Assembly: GCF_013394305.1 (NCBI RefSeq)
Contig: NZ_AP019810.1
Location: forward strand, 1,681,501-1,745,500
DNA length: 64,000 bases
DNA from: Enterococcus mundtii
GTDB lineage: Bacteria > Bacillota > Bacilli > Lactobacillales > Enterococcaceae
Direction: 5' to 3'
Each line of letters opens with the position of its first letter. The first letter of the stretch is position 1. The position numbers and the translations under genes are program-made. The notes under the pieces are model-generated. The model was not told the origin of the DNA, made no database searches, and was given only the letters and a program-made list of their open reading frames with translations. Positions 12,161 through 21,799 of the stretch are shown piece after piece.

Positions 12161-12349
12161 TTATACGCGTTCAACTTTTCCTGATTTCAACGCACGAGTT
12201 GACACCCAAACTTTTTTAGGTTTGCCGTCAATCAATACGCGAACTTTTTGTAAGTTAGGTTTAACTGTACGTTTTGTTGAGTTCATCGCATGTGAACGGT
12301 TGTTTCCACTTTTTGTCTTGCGACCTGTAAAGTAACAAACTTTTGCCAT
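12161..12349 (-). CDS. rpmB: 50S ribosomal protein L28
   Basis: 62-residue L28 of the large subunit. It begins [22 protein letters not shown], which is diagnostic. The ATG at 12349 follows AAAGGAGGAAATT; an upstream in-frame extension has no homology. The two-cysteine zinc motif of C+ forms is absent. It is divergent from the Asp23-like/fakA operon, a conserved firmicute arrangement. Confidence 0.97.
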   Translation of the reverse strand: MAKVCYFTGRKTKSGNNRSHAMNSTKRTVKPNLQKVRVLIDGKPKKVWVSTRALKSGKVERV

Positions 12350-12620
12350 GTAAATTTCCTCCTTTGCCTTGATTTGGAGCAATAGTAAATTCAGCTCATA
12401 CCAGAATAACATATCATATGGCGTAGGAATTTGCAAGCATATTTTCATAGAATTGATTGACATTTTCAGTGATTAATTGTAACGTGAACAAAGTCTTTTC
12501 CTAATTTTTTTCAATGGTTTTTGAGTACTTTAAGGGAACAACCTTTTATTTCGGTTGACGCTATGATAAAATGTGATAGTAGAAAAATGGGAATATTTTA
12601 CCCGTTAAGGAGGCTCATTC

Positions 12621-12983
12621 ATGGCTGTAAAAATTCAAACGTCAGCTGGAACCATTGAAATTACCAATGATGTCATCGCAACAGTTGTTGGTGGTGCCGC
12701 AACAGATGTATTTGGTGTTGTAGGAATGGCTAGCAAGAATCAAATCAAAGATAATATCACTGAAATTTTGCGTAAAGAAAATTACTCAAGAGGAGTAGTT
12801 GTCCGCCAAGAAGCTAATGGGATCGCAGTAGATGTTTATACAATCATTAGTTATGGCACAAAAATTTCAGAAGTTTCTCGTAATGTCCAAGAAAAAGTGA
12901 AATATAACTTGGAGACTTTACTAGGTGTTACAGCCAATTCAGTAAATGTCTTCGTGCAAGGTGTTCGTGTACTGCCAGACTAG
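12621..12983 (+). CDS. Asp23/Gls24 family protein (YloU-like)
   Basis: 120-residue cytoplasmic protein of the Asp23/Gls24 (DUF322) family. ITNDVIATVVGGAATDVFGVVGMASKN is split over the family's N-terminal motif, and NVFVQGVRVLPD is the typical end. Its place directly before a DAK2-domain gene and opposite rpmB matches B. subtilis yloU. Family members are envelope-associated or stress-linked; the precise role of this small member is not settled. AAGGAGG at 12607 sets the start. Confidence 0.92.
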   Translation: MAVKIQTSAGTIEITNDVIATVVGGAATDVFGVVGMASKNQIKDNITEILRKENYSRGVVVRQEANGIAVDVYTIISYGTKISEVSRNVQEKVKYNLETLLGVTANSVNVFVQGVRVLPD

Positions 12984-13034
12984 GCAGGAGACTTGCTGAC
13001 TGTTCAGCAGTCGATCTGAAGGAGGATTATCTAG

Positions 13035-14717
13035 GTGAGTGTAACAGAAATTAGTGCAAGCCAATTCCAGGAAATGGTTCAGTCCGGTGCGAATCGGCTA
13101 CAAAAAAATGCAGAATACGTCAATTCCCTAAATGTATTCCCGGTTCCCGATGGAGATACCGGTACCAATATGAATTTATCAATGACAAGTGGTGCAAAAG
13201 CCGTTGTTGATTCTACCTCTGAAAAGGTAGGAGAATTAGCAGCGCTGTTATCTAAAGGTTTATTGATGGGGGCAAGAGGAAACTCTGGGGTTATTTTATC
13301 TCAGTTGTTCCGTGGTTTTTCAAAACAAATCCCTGATGTGACTGTTTTGACAGCAACAGATTTAGCTGCAGCTTTTACTCATGGGGTCGAAACAGCTTAT
13401 AAAGCAGTAATGAAACCTGTCGAAGGAACGATCCTGACAGTCGCAAGAGAAGCTGCCAAAGCTGGTGAGAAAAAAGCAAAATCAACAGATGATGTGATCG
13501 AAGTCATGACTGCGGTCGTTAAAGGTGGGAAACGTGCGTTAGCAAAAACACCTGATTTATTGCCTGTATTAAAAGAAGTAGGCGTTGTTGATAGTGGCGG
13601 TCAAGGACTATTATTCGTATACGAAGGTTTTTTAACTGCGTTGAATGGTGAATACCAAGCAGACGAGGTCTATGAACCATCTCCTGCTCAAATGGACGAT
13701 ATGGTAAATGCAGAGCATCATCGTAGTGTGCAAGGTCAGTTAGCAACTGAGGATATCCATTATGGTTACTGTACAGAAATCATGGTGAAGATCGGTGAAG
13801 GTCCAACTGTAGATAGTACATTTGATTATGAAGAGTTTCGTAACTATCTAGATGGCCTTGGGGATTCCCTGTTAGTGGTCAATGACGATGAAATCATCAA
13901 AGTACACGTTCATACAGAAAACCCTGGGGAAGTCATGAATTACGGACAGAAATTTGGTTCCCTAGTGAAAGTCAAAGTGGACAACATGCGTTTGCAACAT
14001 GAAACGATCTTAGAACATGACCAAGCCCCTTCAGCGCCGGTCGCACAAACGAAGCCTCGTGTACCTTACGGGATCGTTGCCATCGCAGCCGGAAAAGGTG
14101 TGCAAGAGTTATTTGAAAGTCTAGGAGCAAACTACGTGATCAGTGGTGGACAGACGATGAATCCAAGTACGGAAGATATCGTGAAAGCGATCAATGAAGT
14201 GAATGCAGATAAAGTCATCATCTTACCGAATAACAAAAATATCTTTATGGCAGCTGATCAAGCGGCTGAAGTGGCTGAACTTCCAGTTGCTGTTGTTCCA
14301 TCAAAAACAGTTTCTCAAGGATTGACAGCGATGTTGTCCTTCAATGAACAAGCAACGTTAGAAGAAAATAAAGAAACGATGACAGATGTGCTTTCAAGTG
14401 TTGTCAGTGGTCAAGTGACACATGCGATCCGCGACACGATGATCGACGGAGTGAAAATCACAGAAGGTGATTTCTTAGGGATGATCGATGGGAAAATCGT
14501 GATCTCTAATCCAGAAATCTTAGCGACATCACTTGCTACATTAGAGCAAATGATCAACGAGGATACTGAGATCGTCACGATATTAACCGGAGAAGACGGG
14601 TCTGCAGAGCAAGCACAAGCATTTGCGGCTCAACTGAGCGACAAATATCCTGAGTTAGAAATCGAGATCCATCAAGGAGATCAACCTGTCTATCCTTATT
14701 TATTTTCTGCTGAATAA
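13035..14717 (+). CDS. fakA: Fatty acid kinase subunit FakA (DAK2/YloV)
   Basis: 560-residue protein with an N-terminal DAK2 kinase domain (NVFPVPDGDTGTNMNLSMTSGA and ARGNSGVILSQLFRG hold the nucleotide and metal-binding aspartates). A central and a C-terminal domain follow (from about residue 340). It phosphorylates fatty acids held by FakB partners, so exogenous fatty acids can enter phospholipid synthesis through the PlsX/PlsY route; plsX is 2.2 kb downstream. The start is GTG 13035 after GAAGGAGG. No fakB is present in the window. Confidence 0.93.
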   Translation: MSVTEISASQFQEMVQSGANRLQKNAEYVNSLNVFPVPDGDTGTNMNLSMTSGAKAVVDSTSEKVGELAALLSKGLLMGARGNSGVILSQLFRGFSKQIPDVTVLTATDLAAAFTHGVETAYKAVMKPVEGTILTVAREAAKAGEKKAKSTDDVIEVMTAVVKGGKRALAKTPDLLPVLKEVGVVDSGGQGLLFVYEGFLTALNGEYQADEVYEPSPAQMDDMVNAEHHRSVQGQLATEDIHYGYCTEIMVKIGEGPTVDSTFDYEEFRNYLDGLGDSLLVVNDDEIIKVHVHTENPGEVMNYGQKFGSLVKVKVDNMRLQHETILEHDQAPSAPVAQTKPRVPYGIVAIAAGKGVQELFESLGANYVISGGQTMNPSTEDIVKAINEVNADKVIILPNNKNIFMAADQAAEVAELPVAVVPSKTVSQGLTAMLSFNEQATLEENKETMTDVLSSVVSGQVTHAIRDTMIDGVKITEGDFLGMIDGKIVISNPEILATSLATLEQMINEDTEIVTILTGEDGSAEQAQAFAAQLSDKYPELEIEIHQGDQPVYPYLFSAE

Positions 14718-14755
14718 TACAGCCTGAAGCCGATAGATAAAGCAGAAAATCATTT

Positions 14756-14807
14756 GAAAGGATCTTCGGTCAACGATTTGCAAATCGTTGACCAAGTTCC
14801 TTTTTTT
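14756..14807 (+). terminator. Terminator between fakA and recG
   Basis: A 26-bp perfect palindrome (14768-14793, arms GGTCAACGATTTG) is extended outward by AAGGA/TCCTT pairing and followed by seven T. The recG ribosome-binding site begins within ten bases of the T-run, so recG needs read-through or its own promoter. Confidence 0.75.
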
Positions 14808-14826
14808 GTTAAAGGAGGGAAATCTT

Positions 14827-16863
14827 ATGCGTTCGTTAGCTGATCCAGTCACAGTGCTGGCAGGTGTTGGTCAAAAAAGAGCGGATAGCTTGGCTAGTCT
14901 AGGCATCCATACAATCGAAGACTTATTAACTTACTATCCTTTTCGTTATGAAGATATCCAAGAAAGAAATCTAAACGAAATCCAAGACCAAGAAAAAGTT
15001 ACATTAAAAGGGTTAGTTGTCTCTCCGCCAGTAATGAGTCGTTTTGGCTACAAAAAAAGCCGTCTGCAGTTTCGAATGATGCAAGAACATGAAGTATTCA
15101 ATGTTTCTTTCTTCAATCAGCCCTATTTGAAAGATAAAGTCATTTTATCTGAAGAAATCGCAGTTTATGGGAAATGGGATGCGAAACGTAAAGCACTAAA
15201 TGGGATGAAGATCCTTGGTTCGCAAAGTCCAGATGATTTCTCTCCGATCTATCATGTCAACAAATCCATTCGCCAAACGACACTGGTCGATCTGATCCGT
15301 CGAGGGTTTAGTGAGTATGGTGATTTGATTGAAGAAAATTTACCACTATCTTTAATTGAAAAATACCGTTTGCTTGATCGTCCAACTGCTGTAAGAAGTA
15401 TGCATTTTCCGCAAAATCATGAGGAAAATCATCAAGCCAAACGACGGATTGTTTTTGAAGAATTCTTTTTTTTCCAGATGCAGTTACAAGGACTGAAAAA
15501 AGCCGAAAAGTCTGAAAAGAATGGCTTAGAGATCCTTTATGATGTGGAACGATTAAAACAATTTACGAAAAAGTTGCCGTTTGAATTAACGACGGCACAA
15601 AAACGTGTCACTAATGAAATTTGCCGTGATCTCCGTAATCCACACCATATGCAGCGTTTGTTGCAAGGGGATGTGGGAAGTGGAAAGACCGTTGTTGCTG
15701 CGATTGCTTTATATGCGACAGTGACTGCTGGCTTTCAAGGAGCGTTGATGGTCCCAACAGAAATATTGGCGCAACAACATGTGGAAAGTTTATCCCAATT
15801 ATTTGACCCAAATGAAGTGACCGTTGCGTTATTGACCGGATCAACGAAAGCAAAAGAACGTCGCGAGCTATTAGAACGGTTAGAAAATGGGGAAATCGAT
15901 ATCGTTGTGGGAACACATGCACTGATTCAAGAAGGTGTCGCATTCCAAAATCTGGGTTTAGTGATCACCGATGAGCAACATCGTTTTGGCGTGAACCAAC
16001 GAAAAGTATTGCGTGAGAAGGGTTGGCGTCCAGATGTGTTGTTTATGACTGCCACCCCTATCCCTCGAACTTTAGCAATTACAGCATACGGCGAAATGGA
16101 TGTATCTGTAATCGACGAGCTTCCCGCTGGACGGATTCCGATCGAAACAAGATGGGTCCGAACACCTCAATTAGATAGCGTGCTAGAATGGACCTATAAA
16201 GAATTGCGCAGAGGGCATCAAATGTATGTGATTTGTCCATTGATTGAGGAGTCCGAAGCGTTAGATGTGAAAAATGCAGTGGAAATTTACGAAAAACTTC
16301 GTGAGTTATTTGCACCAGAATATGAAGTTGGCTTGTTGCATGGTAAAATGAAGAATCAAGAAAAAGATCAGATCATGGAAACATTCAAAGAAAATCAACT
16401 CCAGATCTTAGTGTCAACCACAGTGATCGAGGTCGGTGTCAATGTGCCGAATGCAACGGTCATGTTGATCATGGATGCGGATCGTTTTGGATTAGCTCAG
16501 CTGCATCAGTTGCGTGGGCGTGTCGGTCGAGGAAGTGAGGCTTCTTATTGTATCCTCGTGGCAAATCCGAAAAATGAACTGGGTGTCGAACGAATGAAAA
16601 TCATGACAGAGACCACGAATGGCTTTATCTTGAGTGAAAAGGATTTAGAATTACGAGGGCCTGGAGAGGTATTTGGCTTCCGTCAATCCGGCTTGCCAGA
16701 ATTTGCGATCGCAGATCTAGTAACAGATGGGAATGTCTTAGAGGTTGCCCGTGAAGAAGCTGCGGCAATCTGGCAAATCAAAGACTGGCAGTTATTACCT
16801 GAATATCAACCATTAACAGCCAAGTTGCAATTAGGCGAACAAGATAATCGTTATTTTGATTAA
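14827..16863 (+). CDS. recG: ATP-dependent DNA helicase RecG
   Basis: 678-residue branched-DNA helicase that remodels stalled forks and Holliday junctions. The N-terminal wedge/OB domain spans about 1-250. The helicase core has Walker A LLQGDVGSGKTVVA, motif II DEQHRFG, motif III FMTATPIPRTLA and motif VI QLRGRVGRG. The ATG at 14827 follows AAAGGAGGG; an upstream TTG extension is leader sequence. plsX follows with a 46-base gap. Confidence 0.97.
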   Translation: MRSLADPVTVLAGVGQKRADSLASLGIHTIEDLLTYYPFRYEDIQERNLNEIQDQEKVTLKGLVVSPPVMSRFGYKKSRLQFRMMQEHEVFNVSFFNQPYLKDKVILSEEIAVYGKWDAKRKALNGMKILGSQSPDDFSPIYHVNKSIRQTTLVDLIRRGFSEYGDLIEENLPLSLIEKYRLLDRPTAVRSMHFPQNHEENHQAKRRIVFEEFFFFQMQLQGLKKAEKSEKNGLEILYDVERLKQFTKKLPFELTTAQKRVTNEICRDLRNPHHMQRLLQGDVGSGKTVVAAIALYATVTAGFQGALMVPTEILAQQHVESLSQLFDPNEVTVALLTGSTKAKERRELLERLENGEIDIVVGTHALIQEGVAFQNLGLVITDEQHRFGVNQRKVLREKGWRPDVLFMTATPIPRTLAITAYGEMDVSVIDELPAGRIPIETRWVRTPQLDSVLEWTYKELRRGHQMYVICPLIEESEALDVKNAVEIYEKLRELFAPEYEVGLLHGKMKNQEKDQIMETFKENQLQILVSTTVIEVGVNVPNATVMLIMDADRFGLAQLHQLRGRVGRGSEASYCILVANPKNELGVERMKIMTETTNGFILSEKDLELRGPGEVFGFRQSGLPEFAIADLVTDGNVLEVAREEAAAIWQIKDWQLLPEYQPLTAKLQLGEQDNRYFD

Positions 16864-16909
16864 CAGATTATCAATACTTTCAAAATGATGACAAGGAGTG
16901 GAAATAATA

Positions 16910-17911
16910 ATGAGAATTGCAGTAGATGCAATGGGCGGAGATCACGCACCACAAGCCATTGTGGAAGGAATCGCTCTAGCACAAAAAGATTTCCCTGAGT
17001 TGGAATTTGTTCTTTACGGTAAAGAATCAGAGATCAAAAAATATTTGACAGACGAAAAAAATATCACAATCGTCCATACTGACGAAAAAATCAATAGTGA
17101 TGACGAACCAGTTAAAGCGATCCGTCGCAAGAAAACTGCTTCAATGGTTTTAGCTGCCCAAGCAGTTAAAAATGGGGAAGCAGATGCGATTTTTTCAGCA
17201 GGAAATACAGGAGCCTTACTAGCAGCTGGCTTGTTTATTGTTGGACGCATCAAAAACATCGAACGCCCTGGACTAATGTCCACATTGCCAGTTATTGGCA
17301 AAGAAGGCGAAGGGTTTGATATGCTAGATTTAGGTGCAAATGCAGAAAACAAACCAGAGCATCTTTTACAATATGGTATTTTAGGGTCATTTTATGCAAG
17401 AAAAGTTCGTGGTATCGGACGACCTCGTGTCGCATTGCTCAATAATGGGACGGAAGAGACTAAGGGCAGTGAATTGACAAAACAAGCCTTTGAACTTTTG
17501 CAAAATGAAACAAGCTTGAACTTCATTGGCAATGTGGAAGCGCGTGACTTACTAAATGGTGTGGCAGACGTCGTAGTAACCGATGGTTTTACCGGAAATG
17601 CAGTGTTGAAATCCATTGAAGGCACAGCGATGAATATGATGACCTTATTGAAATCTGCCATCTTGAATGAAGGCATCAAAGGTAAAATGGGTGCATTACT
17701 GCTAAAAGACGGTTTGCGCTCTTTGAAATCTGAAATGGACTATTCAAAACATGGAGGAGCTGTTTTATTTGGATTGAAAGCACCAGTTATCAAAACGCAT
17801 GGTGCAACTGGACCAGATGCAGTTCGCTATACGATCCGTCAAATCCATACAATGCTTGAAACCAATGTTGTAGGACAACTGGTGGAGCAATTTGAGAAAA
17901 AAGAGGACTAA
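16910..17911 (+). CDS. plsX: Phosphate acyltransferase PlsX
   Basis: 333-residue soluble enzyme converting acyl-ACP to acyl-phosphate for PlsY, the first committed step of phospholipid synthesis. It starts [14 protein letters not shown], the family hallmark, with [12 protein letters not shown] further in. The ATG at 16910 is after AAGGAGTGG. The neighbour acpP encodes the carrier it uses and fakA supplies the same pool, so the cluster is functionally coherent. Confidence 0.97.
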   Translation: MRIAVDAMGGDHAPQAIVEGIALAQKDFPELEFVLYGKESEIKKYLTDEKNITIVHTDEKINSDDEPVKAIRRKKTASMVLAAQAVKNGEADAIFSAGNTGALLAAGLFIVGRIKNIERPGLMSTLPVIGKEGEGFDMLDLGANAENKPEHLLQYGILGSFYARKVRGIGRPRVALLNNGTEETKGSELTKQAFELLQNETSLNFIGNVEARDLLNGVADVVVTDGFTGNAVLKSIEGTAMNMMTLLKSAILNEGIKGKMGALLLKDGLRSLKSEMDYSKHGGAVLFGLKAPVIKTHGATGPDAVRYTIRQIHTMLETNVVGQLVEQFEKKED

Positions 17912-18030
17912 ATTTTCTACGAATTGACAAGCTGATGGAGAAAAAAGGGTGGACATTCCAAAAAATTGTCAGTAAAATTAGCTATGGTGAAGAAAACGTA
18001 GTAGTTCTAAGAATTGTGGGGGTGAAAAAA

Positions 18031-18273
18031 TTGACGCGCGAAGAAGTATTTAATAAGGTAGCTAAAATCATTTCAAATCACTTTGAAATGGATACAGACA
18101 AAGTGACAGATGAATTGAACATTAAAGATGATCTGAAAGCTGATTCAATTAGTATCATGGAATTTGTTCTTGAACTGGAAGATGAATTCGGTACAGAGAT
18201 CTCTGATGAAGATGCTGAACAAATCGAAACAGTCGGCGGTGCCGTGGATTATATCAGCAAACACTTGAAATAA
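18031..18273 (+). CDS. acpP: Acyl carrier protein
   Basis: 80-residue acidic carrier of acyl chains. The phosphopantetheine serine is S39 in KADSISIMEF, followed by the helix VLELEDEFGTEISDEDAE. I place the start at TTG 18031, six bases after GGGGGTG, because it gives the conserved TREEVFNKVAKII start. A GTG at 18022 is the alternative (three extra residues). In most Firmicutes rnc-smc-ftsY follow directly; here 12.7 kb intervene. Confidence 0.93.
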   Translation: MTREEVFNKVAKIISNHFEMDTDKVTDELNIKDDLKADSISIMEFVLELEDEFGTEISDEDAEQIETVGGAVDYISKHLK

Positions 18274-18328
18274 ATTGAATAAATACACATCAACTGATGA
18301 ATGAATTGGCAAAAGCCAATTTCAACTC

Positions 18329-18381
18329 AAAGCCAAGAAGTCAGAAATAGTTTAGCTATTTCATGGTTTCTTGGCTTTTTC
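18329..18381 (+). terminator. acpP terminator
   Basis: AAAGCCAAGAA pairs perfectly with TTCTTGGCTTT (18368-18378), with an inner GAAATAG/CTATTTC hairpin, followed by TT. Confidence 0.8.
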
Positions 18382-18859
18382 AGTCATAATTATTTAAAAA
18401 AAAGAGTTTTTTTAAAGAGAAGAAATATGTCACAACATTCGATAGAAAGAGGTAGTTTCACAACATATCTATTTCGTATGTATTGTATAATTATGCTTTT
18501 ATAAAATATGACACCTCTTAGGTTAAAACTGTTTTTTATATAAAAAGTGATTTTTGCAGATTTTTATAATGATTCTTAATTTATAAAAATAGTAGGATAA
18601 AGAGAAGGTTAGCCACATACCTCATTTTTTTTTAATCTTCTTTAGGAGCTGACATAGCTACGTAAGATTTTTCAGACAATTCTGGCAACAGTGTGAAATA
18701 ATCTTGCAATATAAAACGGTTTTCTATATAATTATTAATAATTAATTACACACTCCTTAGAATGCTACTTATTTAATTTTTTTTGCTAAGTTGTTATTCA
18801 GTGTAGGATTATTTTTTTTATTAAAAACTTCCATCGAGGGAGCAGAGAGGGGTATTCGA
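18382..18859. other. Gene-free AT-rich opp leader region
   Basis: 478 bases with no supportable coding sequence. It holds the opp promoter and a long AT-rich untranslated leader. No recognised riboswitch or T-box motif was found. Confidence 0.6.
18704..18732 (+). promoter_or_regulatory. Predicted promoter of the opp operon
   Basis: TTGCAA (18704-18709), 17-base spacer, TATAAT (18727-18732). The transcript would carry about 120 untranslated bases before oppD. Confidence 0.65.
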
Positions 18860-19864
18860 TTGTCAGATAACCAATTATTAGATGTTCAGAACCTACACAC
18901 AGGCTTCCGTCTAAAAGATGAATACTACGATGCAGTAGACGACGTTTCTTTTACTTTAGATAAAAACGAGATCTTAGCCATCGTTGGTGAGTCTGGTTGC
19001 GGGAAAAGTACGTTAGCTACAACGATTATGGGATTATTAGATCCTAACAATACAAAGATCACAGGGGAGATCATGTACAATGATTTAAATTTAATTGAAT
19101 TAAATGAAACATTGTATAACAAGATCCGCGGAAATGATATTGGGATGATTTTTCAAGATCCATTATCTGCACTAAACCCTTTGATGAGAATTGAAGACCA
19201 AATCAAAGAAGGTTTGTCTTACCATACAAAAATGACTGCTGAGCAAAGACAAGCACGTGCATTAGAATTACTAGAACAAGTAGGGATTCCGAATCCTGCA
19301 CGAGTTGGACGTCAGTATCCTCATGAGTTGTCAGGTGGGATGAGACAGCGGGTGATCATCGCGATTGCGATTGCATGTAAGCCACCGATCATTATCGCGG
19401 ATGAACCAACGACTGCCTTGGACGTAACGATCCAAGCACAGATCCTTGACTTACTGAAAGATTTACAAGAAGAAACTAAAACTGGGATCATCTTGATCAC
19501 ACATGATTTAGGTGTCGTAGCTGAAATGGCGGATCGTGTTGCTGTGATGTATGGTGGACAATTTGTTGAAGTTGCAGGAGTCAAAGAGTTATTTGAAAAT
19601 CCAAAACACCCATATACACAATCATTGCTAAATTCGATTCCACAAGAAGGAAATCACGAGGCAGAGTTACATGTGATTGAAGGCGTAGTCCCTTCATTAA
19701 AAAATATGCCACGAACAGGTTGCCGATTTGCGCCACGGATTCCTTGGATCCCAGCAAGCGCTCACGAAGAAAATCCAGTCTTGCATGAAATCGCACCGAA
19801 TCATATGGTACGTTGCTCATGTTATAAACATTTCCACTTTAGAGACGAAAAAGGAGAGGTGTAG
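18860..19864 (+). CDS. oppD: Oligopeptide ABC transporter ATPase OppD
   Basis: 334-residue ATPase of a peptide importer. Walker A GESGCGKST is at residues 43-51, the signature is LSGGMRQRV, and Walker B is IIIADEPTTALDV. A C-terminal extension carries the GCRFAPRIPW peptide-transporter motif, though the usual metal-binding cysteine set looks reduced. The start is TTG 18860 after GAGAGGGG; further upstream sequence is not OppD-like. It abuts oppF without a gap. Order D-F-B-C-A matches lactococcal opp. Confidence 0.93.
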   Translation: MSDNQLLDVQNLHTGFRLKDEYYDAVDDVSFTLDKNEILAIVGESGCGKSTLATTIMGLLDPNNTKITGEIMYNDLNLIELNETLYNKIRGNDIGMIFQDPLSALNPLMRIEDQIKEGLSYHTKMTAEQRQARALELLEQVGIPNPARVGRQYPHELSGGMRQRVIIAIAIACKPPIIIADEPTTALDVTIQAQILDLLKDLQEETKTGIILITHDLGVVAEMADRVAVMYGGQFVEVAGVKELFENPKHPYTQSLLNSIPQEGNHEAELHVIEGVVPSLKNMPRTGCRFAPRIPWIPASAHEENPVLHEIAPNHMVRCSCYKHFHFRDEKGEV

Positions 19865-20809
19865 ATGTCAGAATTAATTACAATCAAAGATTTGAAAGTT
19901 CACTATCCTATTCGCAGTGGGTTTTTCAACCGAGTAACAGACCATGTCTATGCAGTAGACGGTGTCGATTTTATTATTGAAAAAGGAAAAACATACGGAC
20001 TAGTTGGAGAATCAGGTTCTGGGAAGTCCACAACCGGAAAAGCGGTTGTCGGCCTAGAAAAAGTGACTTCTGGCCAAATCATGTATGAAGGAAAAGACGT
20101 CACGAAAAGAAGTAACCGCAAAAAAATCGGCTACAACAAAGACGTCCAAATGATCTTTCAAGATTCAATGTCTAGTTTAAATCCTAAAAAACGAGTACTG
20201 GACATTATCGCTGAGCCGATCCGTAACTTTGAACGCTTGAGCGATCAGGAAGAAAAGAAAAAAGTCAAAGGCTTATTGGACATCGTTGGGATGCCAGAAG
20301 ATGCGTTATACAAATATCCTCATGAATTTTCTGGTGGACAAAGACAGCGTTTAGGGGTTGCCCGAGCAGTAGCAACGAATCCTAAATTGATTGTTGCTGA
20401 TGAACCTGTATCTGCCCTAGACTTATCTGTTCAGGCACAAGTATTGAACTTTATGAAACGCATCCAACAAGAATTTGGTTTGAGCTATTTATTCATCTCT
20501 CATGACTTGGGTGTCGTAAAACACATGTGTGACAACATCGCGATCATGTACAAAGGTCGATTTGTTGAAATCGGTACACGAGAAGATATCTATAATGATC
20601 CGCGCCACATCTACACAAAACGCTTACTATCTGCGATTCCACGAATTGATGTAGACAATCGGGAAATACAAAAACAAAACCGACGAAATGTTGAACGTGA
20701 GTATATCGAACATCAAAAAGATTACTACGATACAGCAGGGCGAGTGTATGATTTACGTACACTAACCACTACACACAAAGTAGCGTTGAAAGATGGAGGT
20801 GCTAGCTAA
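19865..20809 (+). CDS. oppF: Oligopeptide ABC transporter ATPase OppF
   Basis: 314-residue partner ATPase. Walker A GESGSGKST is at residues 48-56, the signature is FSGGQRQRLGVARA, and Walker B is LIVADEPVSALDLS. The ATG is the first codon after the oppD stop, and its last base is shared with the oppB ATG (TAATG), so D, F and B are coupled. The C-terminal region (about 255-314) is more variable, as is normal. Confidence 0.95.
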   Translation: MSELITIKDLKVHYPIRSGFFNRVTDHVYAVDGVDFIIEKGKTYGLVGESGSGKSTTGKAVVGLEKVTSGQIMYEGKDVTKRSNRKKIGYNKDVQMIFQDSMSSLNPKKRVLDIIAEPIRNFERLSDQEEKKKVKGLLDIVGMPEDALYKYPHEFSGGQRQRLGVARAVATNPKLIVADEPVSALDLSVQAQVLNFMKRIQQEFGLSYLFISHDLGVVKHMCDNIAIMYKGRFVEIGTREDIYNDPRHIYTKRLLSAIPRIDVDNREIQKQNRRNVEREYIEHQKDYYDTAGRVYDLRTLTTTHKVALKDGGAS

Positions 20810-21771
20810 TGTGGAAAACGATTCTACGAAGAGTTCTTTTGATGATCCCACAAGTGATCATTCTTAGTGTGTTGATCTTTATGCTAGCGCAAGCCATGCC
20901 TGGAGATCCGTTTACAGGATTGATCAACCCAAACCAAGATCCAGCTGTGATCGAGCAGATGCGTCAGGCAGCGGGCTTGAATGATCCTTGGTATGAACAA
21001 TATTTCCGTTGGGTCGGAAATGCCTTACAAGGTGATTTTGGACAAAGTTTCTTGTATAAGCGTTCGGTTTCCTCTTTGATTGGAGAACGAATCGTCAATA
21101 CTTTATATTTATCTATTTTAACTGTTATTATTACGTACTTGATTGCTGTACCACTAGGTATGTTAGCTGGTCGATACCAAAATTCGATTTTGGACAAAGC
21201 TGTTGTTATTTATAACTTCTTCAGTTTTGCTGTTCCATTATTCATTTTCGGATTGATCATGTTGTTTGTTTTTGGCTATCGTTTAGGTTGGTTCCCAACA
21301 AGTGGTTCTCAGACTTTAGGTTTCCAGGGAGGATTTTTCGCTCAATGGATGGATCGATTGCAATACATTTTATTACCATCGATCACACAGGCCTTTTTAG
21401 CCACAGCAGTAACGATCCAGTATTTACGAAGTGAAGTCATTGATTCGAAATCCTTAGACTTTGTACGTACAGCTCGTTCCAAAGGGGTGCCGACAAACAA
21501 AGTATTCAGTCGTCACATTTTCCGTAATGCAGCATTGCCGATGGCATCTCAAATGGGGTATGAAATCACTTCATTGATTGCTGGTTCTGTCGTTATCGAA
21601 AAAATCTTTGGTTATCCTGGTGTCGGAAAATTGTTTATTGACTCAATCGGTCAACGTGATTATACCGTAATCACAGCCTTAGTCTTGATTTTAGGAATCG
21701 CAACGCTCGTCGGAACACTGCTGTCAGATATTATCATGAGCATTGTTGATCCGCGTATACGAATCCAATAA
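20809..21771 (+). CDS. oppB: Oligopeptide ABC transporter permease OppB
   Basis: 320-residue permease with six predicted membrane helices. The first helix is followed by the ...MPGDPF motif typical of OppB/DppB. The EAA-type loop RTARSKGVPTNKVFSRHIFRN, split over about 220-240, contacts the ATPases. It starts on the last base of oppF; oppC follows 28 bases later. Confidence 0.95.
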   Translation: MWKTILRRVLLMIPQVIILSVLIFMLAQAMPGDPFTGLINPNQDPAVIEQMRQAAGLNDPWYEQYFRWVGNALQGDFGQSFLYKRSVSSLIGERIVNTLYLSILTVIITYLIAVPLGMLAGRYQNSILDKAVVIYNFFSFAVPLFIFGLIMLFVFGYRLGWFPTSGSQTLGFQGGFFAQWMDRLQYILLPSITQAFLATAVTIQYLRSEVIDSKSLDFVRTARSKGVPTNKVFSRHIFRNAALPMASQMGYEITSLIAGSVVIEKIFGYPGVGKLFIDSIGQRDYTVITALVLILGIATLVGTLLSDIIMSIVDPRIRIQ

Positions 21772-21799
21772 AAAAATCAAACAGAAGGGAGAATCGATC

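Noticed and set aside
18301-18504. 67-codon open frame after acpP
   Set aside because: It runs straight through the acpP terminator hairpin and has no ribosome-binding site.
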